DNA of 64,000 nucleotides from Clostridium algifaecis (GCF_017874415.1 NZ_JAGGLM010000002.1:186001-250000), one strand, 5' to 3'; counted from the first letter of the stretch, positions 27,783 through 36,268 are shown. Program-made: numbers and translations. The notes: generated from the sequence alone by a model not told the origin.

Positions 27783-28410
27783 AAGAAAATTAAAATATGA
27801 TATATTAAAGGAATTATTCAATATAAGTGTGGGAAAGGCTGCCAGCTTACTTTCAGAAATAATAAATAGAAAAATATTATTAGATGTTCCAGATATCAAA
27901 ATTTTAAATATTAAAAATAAAGAACTAAATTTAGATGATTATCTTCCAAAAGTAATAGATGGGACGCTAATGGCATCTTCTATCTCTTTTGAGAAAAAGT
28001 TAACGGGAAAAGCAAATCTCATTTTCCCGGCTGAAAAAATGAGAACTTTTATAAATCTTTGTTTAAATGAAAAAGAAACAGATAAATATTATGAAATGAA
28101 TTTTACAGATATTGATTTTGATACTATTAAAGAGATTGGAAATATAATTTTAAATTCTATTGTGGGTGAAGTTGGAAACTATTTAGACATTAGTTTAAAT
28201 TATACTTTGCCCGAAGTAAAAATATTCAATAAAATAGATTTTACTAAGGATATAGAAAATAATGAGTATACATATATATTAATATTATATATAACATTTA
28301 TAATAGATGATACGGAAATTGAAGGTGCAGTATTAGTAGATTTAACATTTAAATCATTAACTGAGTTAATGAAAAAAATAGCTAAGATTGAAGATGATCT
28401 TTGTGAATAG
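27775..28410 (+). CDS. CheC-like protein
   Basis: A protein of about 211 residues resembling CheC/CheX/FliY-type CheY-P phosphatases. Two copies of the active-site pattern with Glu and Asn can be seen: KELFNISVGKAASLL near residues 12-26 and IKEIGNIILNSIVGEVGN near 118-135. It could dephosphorylate the receiver encoded just upstream. ATG 27775 is preferred from the spacing of AAAGGATG. The end overlaps the GGDEF gene by 17 bases. Confidence 0.75.
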   Translation: MNERKLKYDILKELFNISVGKAASLLSEIINRKILLDVPDIKILNIKNKELNLDDYLPKVIDGTLMASSISFEKKLTGKANLIFPAEKMRTFINLCLNEKETDKYYEMNFTDIDFDTIKEIGNIILNSIVGEVGNYLDISLNYTLPEVKIFNKIDFTKDIENNEYTYILILYITFIIDDTEIEGAVLVDLTFKSLTELMKKIAKIEDDLCE

Positions 28411-29347
28411 AATTTTATATGACATATTAAATGATGTTAGTGAAGGAATAATAATTTTAAATGAAAAATTGGAAGTTTGCCTTTGGAATAATTACATGGA
28501 GCGTATAACAGGAATAAGTAAAGAGAAGGCTAGTAAAAATAATATATATACAGTATTACCAAACTTTAATGTGAATTATTTTAATAAAGCTATAATTGAT
28601 TCAATAAATAATGGACGTAAGATATTTTTTTCGGCAGCTATGCATTCAGGAATGGTAAATAGTAAAAAAAATTTAAATTTAAAGATAAGTAGATTTGAAA
28701 AAGATGAATGCAAATTTTTGCTTTTAGAATTTATTGATGTTACTAACCAATTTATACAAATTAATAAATTAAAAAGTTATGTTCATGAATTATATAAGGT
28801 AAATAAACAATTAAGAGAAAAAGAGAAAATTATTAAAAATCTGGCTTATTACGATAAATTAACAGGAATTGCAAATAGAACTTTATTTTATGAATTTGCG
28901 GAAAAATTTTTAAATAGTGCAAAAAGAAAGAATACTTTATTGGGTTTAATGTTTATAGATGTTGATAAATTCAAAATTATAAATGATACTTATGGACATA
29001 AAATAGGAGATAGAGTTCTTATAAAAGTAGCAAATATATTGGAGAAGGCTACAAGAAAAAATGATATTGTTGCGAGATATGGAGGAGATGAATTTTTAAT
29101 ATTATTACCTGATGTAAAAGATTTTAGCAATCTTGAAATTATAGTTTCCAGAATTATTAATAATAAAAATAAAATTATAAATTTCAATAGAAAAAAAGTC
29201 AATATATCATTGAGCATGGGAACTAGCTTTTATCCTGACGATGGAGATAGTATAGATAAATTAATGGCAAAAGCTGACAAAGCTATGTATATAGCTAAAA
29301 ATAAAAAGGGGCAAGATTGTAGTGAATGTAACTTGTGGCAGAATTAG
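28394..29347 (+). CDS. PAS-GGDEF diguanylate cyclase
   Basis: Cytosolic synthesis of cyclic di-GMP from GTP is predicted. The N-terminal 110 residues form a PAS-like sensor (GIIILNEKLEVCLWNNYMERITG), a helical linker follows (about 118-145) and the GGDEF domain fills the rest: DKLTGIANRTLFYEF, IDVDKFKIINDTYGH and the active site ARYGGDEFLILL. An inhibitory I-site RKND lies five residues before GGDEF, so product feedback is likely. The start is uncertain (ATG 28394, or TTG 28388 or GTG 28403). It is the third gene of a receiver-phosphatase-cyclase operon. Confidence 0.9.
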   Translation: MIFVNRILYDILNDVSEGIIILNEKLEVCLWNNYMERITGISKEKASKNNIYTVLPNFNVNYFNKAIIDSINNGRKIFFSAAMHSGMVNSKKNLNLKISRFEKDECKFLLLEFIDVTNQFIQINKLKSYVHELYKVNKQLREKEKIIKNLAYYDKLTGIANRTLFYEFAEKFLNSAKRKNTLLGLMFIDVDKFKIINDTYGHKIGDRVLIKVANILEKATRKNDIVARYGGDEFLILLPDVKDFSNLEIIVSRIINNKNKIINFNRKKVNISLSMGTSFYPDDGDSIDKLMAKADKAMYIAKNKKGQDCSECNLWQN

Positions 29348-29372
29348 AGTCGAAAATTTTTTGATTATTTAA

Positions 29373-29401
29373 TTGAATAATTCACTCTAATGTTATATAA
29401 T
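29373..29401 (+). promoter_or_regulatory. Sigma-A promoter of the Spo0E-like gene
   Basis: TTGAAT and TATAAT with a 17-base spacer, 37 bases before the start codon. Confidence 0.75.
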
Positions 29402-29438
29402 GTAAAAGTTGATAAAAATTAGTAAGGAAATTAGTCAT

Positions 29439-29603
29439 ATGAAAAAAATATTAGAGGAAACTAGAAACAAGTTAAATGCAATGTTAGATTCTAACAAATA
29501 TACGAGTGAAGAAATATTAAAAGTAAGTCAGCAATTGGACAGGCTCATTGTATACTACTATAAAGCTATAAAATGTGAAAGAGTTGAACTTAATTTAAAA
29601 TAA
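29439..29603 (+). CDS. Spo0E-like aspartyl-phosphate phosphatase
   Basis: A 54-residue helical hairpin protein. The family signature SxxLDxLIxxYY is present as SQQLDRLIVYYY near residues 30-41. Spo0E-type proteins dephosphorylate Spo0A-P and delay sporulation; whether this copy targets Spo0A or another receiver, such as the one at 27408, is unknown. ATG 29439 is chosen over TTG 29409 because it has AAGGAAA upstream. It sits directly upstream of the agr module. Confidence 0.8.
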   Translation: MKKILEETRNKLNAMLDSNKYTSEEILKVSQQLDRLIVYYYKAIKCERVELNLK

Positions 29604-29675
29604 AGTATATTTTAAATTAGGTTAACTTTTTTGCAAATTATGCAGGAAAAAACAAGCTACTGTAGAATGTATAAA

Positions 29676-29707
29676 ATAACGTGATTAATTATGAATAATT
29701 ACGTTAT
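29676..29707. promoter_or_regulatory. Inverted repeat before agrD
   Basis: ATAACGTGATTAATT pairs with AATAATTACGTTAT. It ends 14 bases before the agrD ribosome binding site. It could be an operator of the agr module or a terminator for the Spo0E-like gene. Confidence 0.45.
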
Positions 29708-29734
29708 TACAAATTTTATAGGAGGTTGTTAAAA

Positions 29735-29878
29735 ATGAAATTTTCTAAGAAGTATATATTAAAAAAAGCAATGAAGATGATAGGTTCTTTGGCATTATTT
29801 TTAGGAACAATAGTTATAGTACCAACGTCAATTATTGGATCATATCAACCAAAATGTGCTGACGAACTTCTAAAGTAA
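29735..29878 (+). CDS. AgrD-like autoinducer pre-peptide with Ser instead of ring Cys
   Basis: A 47-residue peptide with strong ribosome binding site (AGGAGG). Residues 1-17 are basic and amphipathic, 18-30 hydrophobic, and the C-terminal part is PTSIIGSYQPKCADELLK. This follows the clostridial cyclic-lactone pre-peptide layout, with YQPK and an acidic ELLK tail; in the family a Cys normally sits five or six residues before the QPK. Here the only Cys (41) is in the tail, and S32 or T31 lie at the ring position, suggesting a lactone rather than thiolactone. AgrC- and AgrB-like genes follow. Confidence 0.75.
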   Translation: MKFSKKYILKKAMKMIGSLALFLGTIVIVPTSIIGSYQPKCADELLK

Positions 29879-29881
29879 TAA

Positions 29882-29923
29882 TTAGGTTTTCTCATAAACA
29901 AAAATGTTTATGAGAAAACCTAA
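29882..29923. other. Perfect 19-bp hairpin between agrD and agrC
   Basis: Arms 29882-29900 and 29905-29923 pair perfectly around four A bases. There is no T-run after it on the plus strand, so it is more likely an mRNA-stabilising or partial-attenuation structure than a terminator. Confidence 0.7.
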
Positions 29924-29940
29924 AATAAAGGAGGAAATAT

Positions 29941-31269
29941 ATGGACGTTATAAGAGAAATAGTATTAGATGGTATTGAAGCTTTACTTCTTTTAACGGTT
30001 TTTGAAATATTGTATAATGAAAAAAAGTTTATGATACAAAATAAAGGTAAAACAGCATTATTTTGTATATTATATATTTTTGCTAATTATTTAGGAGAAT
30101 TCTATATTACTAAATCTTATCATACATTTGTTATTTCAATATTTTGTATTTTATTATTAGCATATATTACAAAGATAAAAGTATTTTCATCAATAGTTGT
30201 GTTTTTTTCATTTCTTATAATAATTTCTGTTACAGAGTGTTTTACTCAAATTGTTGAGATGCTTGTATTTCAAATAAGTTTAAATCAAATTTATTTGAAT
30301 AATGAATATTTGTGGCTTTTTTTAATAATTGCCAAAACGTTACAAATAGTTACTGTAGCGATATTTTTTAAATATAGTGAATATTTTACTAGATTTAAAT
30401 TATTTAAACAGGAAGGTGCTTTTTTTTCTAATTTGATAATTCAAGTTGGAATTTTCGGAGTTCTTATATTTAGTATCAATTTTGGCATTTTTAATATAAA
30501 AAATATTGAGATGTATAATGTATTTATTTTTATTATATATTTTATACTTTTGATATTGGAATTAAAAGAATTAAAAGAATATAGGAGATTTATAAATATA
30601 GAAGCCGGATATAAAGTTCAAGAAAATCAAATTAAAAATATGAAAGAAATAATAAGTATAATCAGACAGGAAAAACATGATTTTGCTAATCATATTAATG
30701 TAATATGGGGATTATGCTTATTAAATAAAGCAAATACTGTTGAACGAATAAGAAATTATGTAGTTGGAATTTCAGATAATATGCATTCATCATTTAAGTA
30801 TTTAAATACCGGTAACGATTATTTAGACGGGTTATTATCTATAAAAAATAATTATGCTATCAAAAATAACATAAATTTTGAGGTAAATATAGATGAACCA
30901 TTTAGTTCAATAAAAATTAAAGAAAATGAATTGATAAGCATTATTAGTAATCTTGTTGATAATGCATTTGAATCATTTCAAGTTAAATCCAATATGGAAA
31001 ATAAACAAATATCTATTTCTACTTTTATTGAGAATAAGAAATTTTGTGTTGAAGTAGCTAATAATGGAGATATGATTCCTGAAAATATTCAGGAAAAAGT
31101 TTTTGAGAAAGGATTTTCGACAAAAACAAAGAAATCCAGTGACCATGGATTTGGATTATATATAATTAAACAACTAATTGAACAAAATAGAGGATGTATA
31201 TCCTTAGAAAGCACTCATGAGGAAACCAAATTCTTAATTGAATTTAAAATGAAGGAGGCAACTGAATGA
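29941..31269 (+). CDS. AgrC-like sensor histidine kinase
   Basis: A 442-residue membrane kinase. About six hydrophobic segments in residues 1-210 form the receptor domain that would bind the peptide. The cytoplasmic part has a HisKA_7-like helix with the probable phospho-acceptor H246 in IRQEKHDFANH, then a GHKL ATPase: NLVDNAFES (N-box), VANNGDMI and DHGFGLYIIKQLIEQ (G-box). This fits the AgrC/CitA-like kinases. It overlaps the AgrB gene by 4 bases. No AgrA-type LytTR regulator is in the window. Confidence 0.88.
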   Translation: MDVIREIVLDGIEALLLLTVFEILYNEKKFMIQNKGKTALFCILYIFANYLGEFYITKSYHTFVISIFCILLLAYITKIKVFSSIVVFFSFLIIISVTECFTQIVEMLVFQISLNQIYLNNEYLWLFLIIAKTLQIVTVAIFFKYSEYFTRFKLFKQEGAFFSNLIIQVGIFGVLIFSINFGIFNIKNIEMYNVFIFIIYFILLILELKELKEYRRFINIEAGYKVQENQIKNMKEIISIIRQEKHDFANHINVIWGLCLLNKANTVERIRNYVVGISDNMHSSFKYLNTGNDYLDGLLSIKNNYAIKNNINFEVNIDEPFSSIKIKENELISIISNLVDNAFESFQVKSNMENKQISISTFIENKKFCVEVANNGDMIPENIQEKVFEKGFSTKTKKSSDHGFGLYIIKQLIEQNRGCISLESTHEETKFLIEFKMKEATE

Positions 31270-31865
31270 ATAAAATTATAAAATGTTTAGTAAATAAAAT
31301 TTCTGAATATAACCCTGAATTTTCAGATCTAGAATTAAAGAAAATGGAATATGGATTAATTTGTACTTTTAGCGAGATTACAAAATTCGTTCCATATTTC
31401 ATTATATTTTGGATATTTTCTCTTCATAAATACTATATAGTTAGTATTATATTTTTTTGCCCTATAAGATTATTTTCAGGTGGGTATCATGCAAAAACTT
31501 ATTGGGGATGTTTTTTTATTAGTCTGGCTGTATTTGCTGGAATAGCTATTATAGGTAAATATATAATCCTTAATAAATATATTTTAATGTTATTATTAAT
31601 CTTTTCTTTTGCAATCGTTTGTATTTTTTCTCCTGTAGATAATGTAAACAAAAGAATAAAAAGTAAGGAGAGAAGGTTGAAACTTAGAAATTGTTCTATA
31701 ATAATCACACTATGTTTGAGTATATTATGCTATTTTATTCAAGGTGAATTTTTTAATACTGCTGCAATTTCAATTGTGAGCGCAGTAATAATGATGATGG
31801 TTGGTAAAATAAATAATATATTTTCTTTTCAGTTAACATCTGATTTCAACAATAAAAAAATTTAA
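31266..31865 (+). CDS. AgrB-like peptide-processing membrane protease
   Basis: Integral membrane cysteine protease that cleaves AgrD and closes the ring. A 199-residue protein with five or six membrane segments. Catalytic residues H75 and C82 are seen in RLFSGGYHAKTYWGC, with the same 7-residue spacing as in Staphylococcus AgrB. It is the third gene here (order D-C-B), whereas classical agr is B-D-C-A. No terminator is seen between it and dltA (113 bases). Confidence 0.92.
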   Translation: MNKIIKCLVNKISEYNPEFSDLELKKMEYGLICTFSEITKFVPYFIIFWIFSLHKYYIVSIIFFCPIRLFSGGYHAKTYWGCFFISLAVFAGIAIIGKYIILNKYILMLLLIFSFAIVCIFSPVDNVNKRIKSKERRLKLRNCSIIITLCLSILCYFIQGEFFNTAAISIVSAVIMMMVGKINNIFSFQLTSDFNNKKI

Positions 31866-31987
31866 AAGGAGCTCAATGATTTTGTGAAATCTTTGTTAAT
31901 TAGGCATAATCATATTGAAAATTAAGTCTTACAAGAATACAATATCCTTATTGTGTATTTTAAGAAAAAAAGAGGAGATTGATTTTA

Positions 31988-33514
31988 TTGAATTTACTTA
32001 AAGCCATAGATGAAATTTGCATTAAATATAATGAACGAATTTGTGAAATATATAGAGATTCAAAACTTACTTATGGCAATTTAAAAAAATATTCAGATGC
32101 ACTTTCAAAGTATATAATATTGAAATATGGAAAAGATAAATCACCAATTGTTATTTATGGTCATAAAGAACATGAAATGTTAATATCATTCTTGGCATGT
32201 AGTAAGTCTGGACATGCATATATTCCAATAGATACTACATTCCCAAAAGATAGAATAAATGATATTATTGAAAGTTCTAGTCCAAAATTATTTATTAATA
32301 TAGGAAATATTAATATTGACAAATTTGATGGTGAAATGTTATTACAGCAGGATTTGAAATATATTTTTAATAAATTTTCTAGCTCAAAATTTGATGAATC
32401 ATTTTATATTAAAGAAAATGATGTTTATTATATGCTATATACTTCAGGGAGTACTGGCAAACCAAAAGGTGTTCAAATTACATATAAAGCGCTGAAAACA
32501 TTTATTGAATGGTTTATGCCATACTGCAAAACTAGAGAGGATGAAAGTGTTTTTTTAAATCAGGTTTCTTATTCTTTTGATGTATCGGTAATCAGTGTTT
32601 ATATTGGGCTTCTTCTTGGCAAAACATTATATGTTATAGATAAAGAAATGACTTCAAATTTTAAAGATTTATTTAAAAACTTAAATATATCTAAAATAGC
32701 TATGTGGATATCTACACCTTCCTTTGCCGAAATGTGTGTTATTGATAACAGCTTTAATAAACTTTTACTCCCAAAGCTTGAAAAGATGTTTTTTGCTGGA
32801 GAGGTATTATCAAAAAAGCTGGTTTCAACTTTGTATGAAAGGTTTGATAATATTTCTATAATAAATGGGTATGGTCCAACAGAGACTACAGTTTTAGTAA
32901 CTGCTATAGAAATAAATAAAAATATGCTCCATAGTGAAGAACCTATTCCTATAGGTTATAGTATGAATAATTCTAAAATAATGCTGGTAGATGATGCTGG
33001 TATGGAAATTAAAAATGGTGAAAAGGGGGAAGTTTATATAATAGGTGATAATGTAAGTATTGGTTACTATAAAAATGAAGAAATGAATAAAAAACATTTT
33101 TTTACTATTGAAAGTAGTGAAGGCGTTAAATTTGGTTATAAAACTGGTGATTTAGCATACAAAAAAGATGGCATATTTTATTATTGTGGAAGGAAGGACT
33201 TCCAAATTAAATTAAATGGATTTAGAATTGAATTGGAAGATATCGAAAATAATTTAAGAAAGCTAGATTATGTAAGTAATGATGTTGTCCTACCAGTTAA
33301 ACATAATGAAAAAATTTCGTATATTGCAGCATTAGTTAAATTGAATAAGAGTATTGATGAAAAAGAGTTTAAGATAGCTATGAAAATAAAAAATGATCTT
33401 GGAAAATTATTACCTACATATATGATACCAAGAAAAATTAAATTAGTAGATAAATTCCCTATTAACACAAATGGTAAAATAGATAGAAAAGCACTTCAGG
33501 AGGACTTGAAATGA
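31988..33514 (+). CDS. dltA: D-alanine--D-alanyl carrier protein ligase DltA
   Basis: Cytosolic adenylating enzyme that activates D-Ala and loads it on DltC for teichoic-acid D-alanylation. About 508 residues. Adenylation-domain motifs: LYTSGSTGKPKGVQ (A3), NGYGPTETT (A5), YKTGDLA (A7) and the C-terminal catalytic lysine in NTNGKIDRKAL. A TTG start at 31988 is favoured because AGAGGAG lies 10 bases upstream, whereas the TTG at 31979 is too close to it. First gene of dltABCD. The stop overlaps dltB in ATGA. Confidence 0.94.
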   Translation: MNLLKAIDEICIKYNERICEIYRDSKLTYGNLKKYSDALSKYIILKYGKDKSPIVIYGHKEHEMLISFLACSKSGHAYIPIDTTFPKDRINDIIESSSPKLFINIGNINIDKFDGEMLLQQDLKYIFNKFSSSKFDESFYIKENDVYYMLYTSGSTGKPKGVQITYKALKTFIEWFMPYCKTREDESVFLNQVSYSFDVSVISVYIGLLLGKTLYVIDKEMTSNFKDLFKNLNISKIAMWISTPSFAEMCVIDNSFNKLLLPKLEKMFFAGEVLSKKLVSTLYERFDNISIINGYGPTETTVLVTAIEINKNMLHSEEPIPIGYSMNNSKIMLVDDAGMEIKNGEKGEVYIIGDNVSIGYYKNEEMNKKHFFTIESSEGVKFGYKTGDLAYKKDGIFYYCGRKDFQIKLNGFRIELEDIENNLRKLDYVSNDVVLPVKHNEKISYIAALVKLNKSIDEKEFKIAMKIKNDLGKLLPTYMIPRKIKLVDKFPINTNGKIDRKALQEDLK

Positions 33515-34665
33515 CACCTTTTGATAGTAGTATGTTCTTTTATATTCTTTTTCTTTCTTTAATTCCTGCAATATTTTTAGGATTATTGGAAAAAAAGTTA
33601 AAATACTATGGAACTATATTGAGTTTATTTATGATTGTGCTTTTTATAGGAATAAACAAATTTCAATTAATAAGTTTTTTTTCTTTTTACATCTGGCAAG
33701 TAATTTTAATTGAAGGTTATTTAAAATTAAGAAAAAAAATAAATAATATATGGGTAATGAGGCTATTTGTTTTCTTAAGTATATTGCCATTATGCTTAGT
33801 TAAATTTAGCCACTTTTATACCACCTCTACTTTAGGATTTATCGGTATTTCATATGTTACTTTTAGAACAGTTCAGATAGTAATTGAAACGCATGATGGT
33901 CTTATAAAAAAAATAAATTTATTGGATTTAACTTATTTTATTATTTTTTTCCCGAGTATTAGTTCAGGACCTATAGATAGGAGCAGAAGATTTGAGGAAG
34001 ATATAAACAGAATTATAAAAAAGCAAGAATATCTAAATTATATGGGAACTGGTATTTTTAAAATTTTCAAGGGAGTTGCTTATAAATTTATTTTATCAAG
34101 TATTATTTATAATTATTGGCTTTGTAAAATACCGTCGTCTTTTAGTGCGATTAACATACTTCAATATATGTATGCATATAGTTTATACCTTTTCTTTGAC
34201 TTTGCAGGTTACAGCTGCATTGCTATTGGTACAGGATATTTTTGGGGAGTTAAACTTCCAGAAAACTTTAACTTGCCTTTTTTAAGTAAAAGTATGAAAG
34301 AATTTTGGAATAGATGGCATATGTCTCTGTCTTTTTGGTTTAGAGATTTCATCTACACGAGATTTGTGATGAATTCTATGAGACACAAGTGGTTTAAGAA
34401 TAGGTACACTTCATCATATTTAGGATTTATGGTGACAATGGTCACTATGGGTATATGGCATGGTACCTATCTATATTACATAATATATGGATTTTACGAA
34501 GGTATTTTACTTGTTGCAACTGATTATTATCAGCGAAAAAGTAAATTTTATAAAGCTCATAAAAAAGAAAAATGGTTTATGGCTTTATCAATTTTTATAA
34601 CATTTAATTTAGCTTGTTTTGGATTATTATTATTTTCAGGACGTTTATTGATCTATTTTAAATAA
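33511..34665 (+). CDS. dltB: D-alanyl transfer protein DltB (MBOAT)
   Basis: Multi-pass membrane O-acyltransferase of the MBOAT family that takes D-Ala from DltC to the outside. A 384-residue protein with many hydrophobic segments; the catalytic histidine is H317 in MGIWHGTY, with a second conserved His region at WNRWHMSLS (H270). It overlaps dltA by 4 bases. It would contact the small DltX-like protein proposed at 36060-36194. Confidence 0.94.
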   Translation: MTPFDSSMFFYILFLSLIPAIFLGLLEKKLKYYGTILSLFMIVLFIGINKFQLISFFSFYIWQVILIEGYLKLRKKINNIWVMRLFVFLSILPLCLVKFSHFYTTSTLGFIGISYVTFRTVQIVIETHDGLIKKINLLDLTYFIIFFPSISSGPIDRSRRFEEDINRIIKKQEYLNYMGTGIFKIFKGVAYKFILSSIIYNYWLCKIPSSFSAINILQYMYAYSLYLFFDFAGYSCIAIGTGYFWGVKLPENFNLPFLSKSMKEFWNRWHMSLSFWFRDFIYTRFVMNSMRHKWFKNRYTSSYLGFMVTMVTMGIWHGTYLYYIIYGFYEGILLVATDYYQRKSKFYKAHKKEKWFMALSIFITFNLACFGLLLFSGRLLIYFK

Positions 34666-34680
34666 TTGGAGGGATTTTAA

Positions 34681-34917
34681 ATGCAAGAAAAATTATTAGA
34701 AATTCTTGAAGGAGTATGCGGAACTGATGAGGTAAGAAATGATCTTGATTTGGATTTATTTGAAGATGGTCTTTTGGATTCACTTGGAGTTATAGAACTT
34801 TTATTATCAATTGAAGACAACTTAAAAATATCTATACAGCCAACAGAAGTGACCCGTGAACAAATTTCAACACCTAGAAAGATAATAAACTATTTAGAGA
34901 CTAAAAAAGGTGAGTAA
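34681..34917 (+). CDS. dltC: D-alanyl carrier protein DltC
   Basis: A 78-residue carrier with a phosphopantetheine attachment site at S34 in GLLDSLGVIEL. It carries D-Ala from DltA to DltB. Ribosome binding site TTGGAGGG. The stop codon at 34917 is one base before the dltD ATG at 34919. Confidence 0.96.
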   Translation: MQEKLLEILEGVCGTDEVRNDLDLDLFEDGLLDSLGVIELLLSIEDNLKISIQPTEVTREQISTPRKIINYLETKKGE

Positions 34918-34918
34918 A

Positions 34919-36097
34919 ATGAACAAATTAAAGTCATTTGTTTTAGCACTTATAATTATTATTGCTTTAATATTTTGTATAAATATATACTGCCAGAGTT
35001 ATATAAAAAGTAATATCTCAAGCAGTTTTAGGTTATATAATGATATAAAAAATGAAAGTACATTTATCCAGAAAAATGAAGCAAATAGTAAAAATCTTCT
35101 CATGCTCTATGGATCTTCTGAGCTAGGAACTACAAATATACCATCTAATCCAATGAAATATTTTCCTAAAAAAGGAGATGATTTTAATGTATCTCCTATT
35201 GGAAAAGGATATATGCAGGATTTAGCACATGTTATAAAATTTGCAGCTAATCCAGCTTTAAAGGGAAAAAAAGTTGCTTTTATAGTATCAATGCAGTGGT
35301 TTTTATATAAAGATGGTGTACCAACTGATGATTTTCAAATGAACTTTTCTGAAGTTCAATTCTATGAAGCTATGAAAAATCCATTGATTTCAGAAGACAT
35401 AAAAAATCAGATTTGTAAAAGAGTATATTCACTTGTATCTAATAATACTTTTTATTCAGATGTATCGGTATATGCAAAACTTTATAATAGCAATAACTTT
35501 ATACAAAAATTAGAATTTGCAATGCTTAAACCTTATTTTGATATAAGATGCAGTTTACTTGAATTTTCAAATACCATAAAATCTTATAGGCTTATACAGA
35601 AATATAAAATTAATACTAATTTAAATACGCATAAGCTATCTGAAATTGATGAAAAGAAATCTTTTGCTGATGCAGAAAAACTTGGAAGTACACTTGCCAA
35701 TAATAATTCTTTTTATATGCTCAATAGTTATTATGATAGTTTTATAAAAAATAATTTAAGTAAAATTAAAAATGTGAATAAAAATGTAAAACTTACAGAT
35801 TCAAAAGAATATGAAGATCTAGAAACTCTTTTAAAAGTATGCAAAGCTCAAGGAATTAAACCATTATTTATATTAATGCCAGTTAATGCAAAATATTATG
35901 ACTTTAATGGAATAAATAGGTCTACTAGAACTGCATATTTTAATAAAACAAAAAATCTTATATCAAGTTATGGTTTTGATGTAGCGGAATTTCAAAATCA
36001 TGAATATGAAAAATATCTTATGGAAGATGGAATGCACCTTGGTTGGAAAGGATGGTTATATGTTGATAAAGAAATTGATGAATACTATCATAAATAA
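34919..36097 (+). CDS. dltD: D-alanyl transfer protein DltD
   Basis: Single-pass membrane protein (anchor at residues 7-25) with an extracytoplasmic SGNH-hydrolase-like domain that helps place D-Ala on teichoic acid. Active-site candidates are S66/S67 in LYGSSELGT and the His of EDGMHLGWKGW near the end. 392 residues from ATG 34919; the GTG at 34910 is less likely because the spacing to AAAAAAGG favours the ATG. Its 3' end overlaps a small frame described next. Confidence 0.93.
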   Translation: MNKLKSFVLALIIIIALIFCINIYCQSYIKSNISSSFRLYNDIKNESTFIQKNEANSKNLLMLYGSSELGTTNIPSNPMKYFPKKGDDFNVSPIGKGYMQDLAHVIKFAANPALKGKKVAFIVSMQWFLYKDGVPTDDFQMNFSEVQFYEAMKNPLISEDIKNQICKRVYSLVSNNTFYSDVSVYAKLYNSNNFIQKLEFAMLKPYFDIRCSLLEFSNTIKSYRLIQKYKINTNLNTHKLSEIDEKKSFADAEKLGSTLANNNSFYMLNSYYDSFIKNNLSKIKNVNKNVKLTDSKEYEDLETLLKVCKAQGIKPLFILMPVNAKYYDFNGINRSTRTAYFNKTKNLISSYGFDVAEFQNHEYEKYLMEDGMHLGWKGWLYVDKEIDEYYHK

Positions 36098-36194
36098 TTA
36101 TATACTTTTTTATCTAATTGTAATGATTGGATTGCTTATCATGTTTGTTTTTACACCTTCTAGTAATATACCATATGTTTATAGTAATTTCTAA
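36060..36194 (+). CDS. dltX: DltX-like small membrane protein
   Basis: A 44-residue frame overlapping the last 38 bases of dltD in another frame. AAAGGA lies 7 bases before its ATG. One hydrophobic segment (about 12-31) is followed by PSSNIPYVYSNF. DltX proteins end in a conserved FIYNEF-like motif that contacts DltB; the ending YVYSNF and the single membrane span match this pattern. In classical dlt operons dltX is at the 5' end, so the position here is unusual. It is too short for standard gene-calling. Confidence 0.62.
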   Translation: MLIKKLMNTIINNYILFYLIVMIGLLIMFVFTPSSNIPYVYSNF

Positions 36195-36250
36195 AATATA
36201 AAAGAATAATTAAAAGCTGTATTTTAAACTTTTAATTATTCTTTTATATT
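36195..36250. terminator. Bidirectional 22-bp perfect hairpin terminator
   Basis: Arms 36195-36216 and 36229-36250 pair perfectly around a 12-base loop between the dlt operon and the convergent deacetylase gene, with AT-rich flanks on both sides. Confidence 0.85.
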
Positions 36251-36268
36251 TGATATTTAAATTTAAAT

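Noticed and set aside
31866-31920. Small frame MKSLLIRHNHIEN between agrB and dltA
   Set aside because: Only 13 codons, GTG start, poorly spaced ribosome binding site. No DltX- or AgrD-like features.
36000-36059. Longer version of the DltX-like frame starting at 36000
   Set aside because: The earlier ATG lacks a ribosome binding site and lies fully within dltD coding; the start at 36060 has a proper one.
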